Source of the DNA: UBA1444 sp964521625
GTDB lineage: Bacteria; Bacillota; Negativicutes; UBA1444
Reading direction: 5' to 3'
NCBI GenBank assembly: GCA_964521625.1
Contig: CAZFSM010000012.1
Span: 58,924 to 122,923 of the forward strand
DNA length: 64,000 nt
Shown: piece after piece, positions 63,523 through 64,000 of the stretch
How positions within the stretch are numbered: the stretch's first letter is position 1
Layout of the letters: each line of letters starts with the position of its first letter
The notes under the pieces: model-generated
Database searches by the model: none
The model's input: only the letters and a program-made list of their open reading frames with translations
Told to the model about the DNA's origin: nothing
Program-made: the position numbers and the translations under genes

Positions 63523-63927
63523 CTAGCGCTTGCCGAAAGTCGTGTGCAAGCCTTCGCCGGTTTTGCGGGGAGCAGGCGGTTCTGGCGGCTTGGGGGCTGA
63601 TCGGGGATCCGCTTTAATCTGATTCAGGACCCGGCGACCGCATTCGGCGCAGACCCTACCTTCGGTAATCGGTTTGCTGCAGCTTTCACAAGGATATTCC
63701 AACGTAACATCGCCGACGATGCGTCCCTTCTTAATCATCGTTAATATTACTTTTTCCGGCACACCAGTCGCCTCATGCACCTCTTTGATTGAAGCACGCT
63801 GGTTGTCCCGTAGATAAGCGGCCACTTTTCCTTCCTGCTCTTCGACGATTCGATAACAGTCCGTACAGATTCCTGCCGGATTTTGCATGAACAGTTTACC
63901 GCATTCCTTACAATTAGCCAGTCCCAT
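63523..63927 (-). CDS. yvyF: YvyF-like flagellar-operon protein with zinc ribbons
   Basis: This 134-residue protein has an N-terminal CKECGKLF...GICTDC ribbon, a winged-helix-like middle (VAAYLRDNQRASIKEVHEATGVPEKVILTMIKKGRI) and a second ribbon (PCESCSKPI...VCAECGRR). It matches the flagellar-operon family (TIGR03826, YvyF) next to flgM in Firmicutes. It may be regulatory. GAAAGGA precedes the ATG. Confidence 0.9.
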   Translation of the reverse strand: MGLANCKECGKLFMQNPAGICTDCYRIVEEQEGKVAAYLRDNQRASIKEVHEATGVPEKVILTMIKKGRIVGDVTLEYPCESCSKPITEGRVCAECGRRVLNQIKADPRSAPKPPEPPAPRKTGEGLHTTFGKR

Positions 63928-64000
63928 GCTGCCTCATCCTTTCTGTTGTCAATAACTTGAGAAAATGTCACCGGTAAAACAGGTTAATTATCGCGTGAAA

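Noticed and set aside
1..64000. CRISPR arrays, tRNA or rRNA genes, phage genes
   Set aside because: No regularly spaced repeats, cloverleaf sequences, rRNA segments or phage-type proteins were found on either strand.

Overview
The window reads as chromosomal DNA of a flagellated, anaerobic-type Firmicute, most likely a Negativicute of the Sporomusa/Pelosinus kind. This is an inference from gene content and order: ftsE-ftsX-envC-ctpA-minJ-uvrB beside csaB and a DUF5693 protein, secA followed by prfB, long-form hpf, and a csrA-fliW flagellin-control module with a sigma-28 regulon. Fifty-three of the 55 protein genes lie on the minus strand. The two exceptions are a MalT/LuxR-type regulator and a small secreted protein.

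Layout. 1-3.5 kb: uvrA (cut by the window edge) behind a promoter with a perfect LexA/DinR box, a secreted cysteine-rich protein and a DUF2442 protein. 3.5-6.7 kb: the plus-strand regulator, bracketed by a 14-bp inverted repeat, and the secreted protein. 6.8-19 kb: housekeeping and envelope genes, ending (in the direction of transcription) with uvrB. They include ftsEX with its probable murein-hydrolase partner and prfB with its programmed +1 frameshift. 19-24 kb: secA, hpf, a cold-shock gene and a zinc-ribbon gene. This stretch also holds a gene-free, hairpin-rich segment of about 590 bp between secA and prfB, and a structured RNA of about 220 nt before the zinc-ribbon gene.

24-27.3 kb: flaG-fliD-fliS-fliT under a sigma-28 promoter. 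27.3-47.1 kb: an almost gapless 20-gene run for making and attaching a nonulosonic acid of the pseudaminic type (PseB, C, H, G, I plus SpsF-type cytidylyltransferases). It also carries a HisH/HisF/amidotransferase trio, extra aminotransferases and acetyltransferases, a Maf-type transferase and a methyltransferase-like protein. 47.3-64 kb: two giant paralogous flagellin genes, csrA, two fliW copies, a TPR-glycosyltransferase gene, a DUF6470 gene, a giant flgL, flgK, flgN, flgM and yvyF.

How it fits together. The sugar locus probably makes an activated nonulosonic acid that Maf, and perhaps the TPR-glycosyltransferase, attach to the two large Ser/Thr-rich flagellins. CsrA and FliW probably couple flagellin translation to secretion, and the flagellin A leader carries a CsrA-type hairpin. 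Three promoters share the pattern TTAA-N16-TCCGATA, which marks a sigma-28 regulon; FlgM is its expected antagonist.

The most unusual points are these: about 30 cysteines in the variable domain of each flagellin, a protein family that normally avoids cysteine; Asp-box-like repeats in a 1218-residue FlgL and once in FlgK; a cytidylyltransferase-aldo/keto reductase fusion; a G7 tract joining fliW to csrA; and the covarying hairpins between secA and prfB. All calls rest on reading the sequence; no database search was possible.
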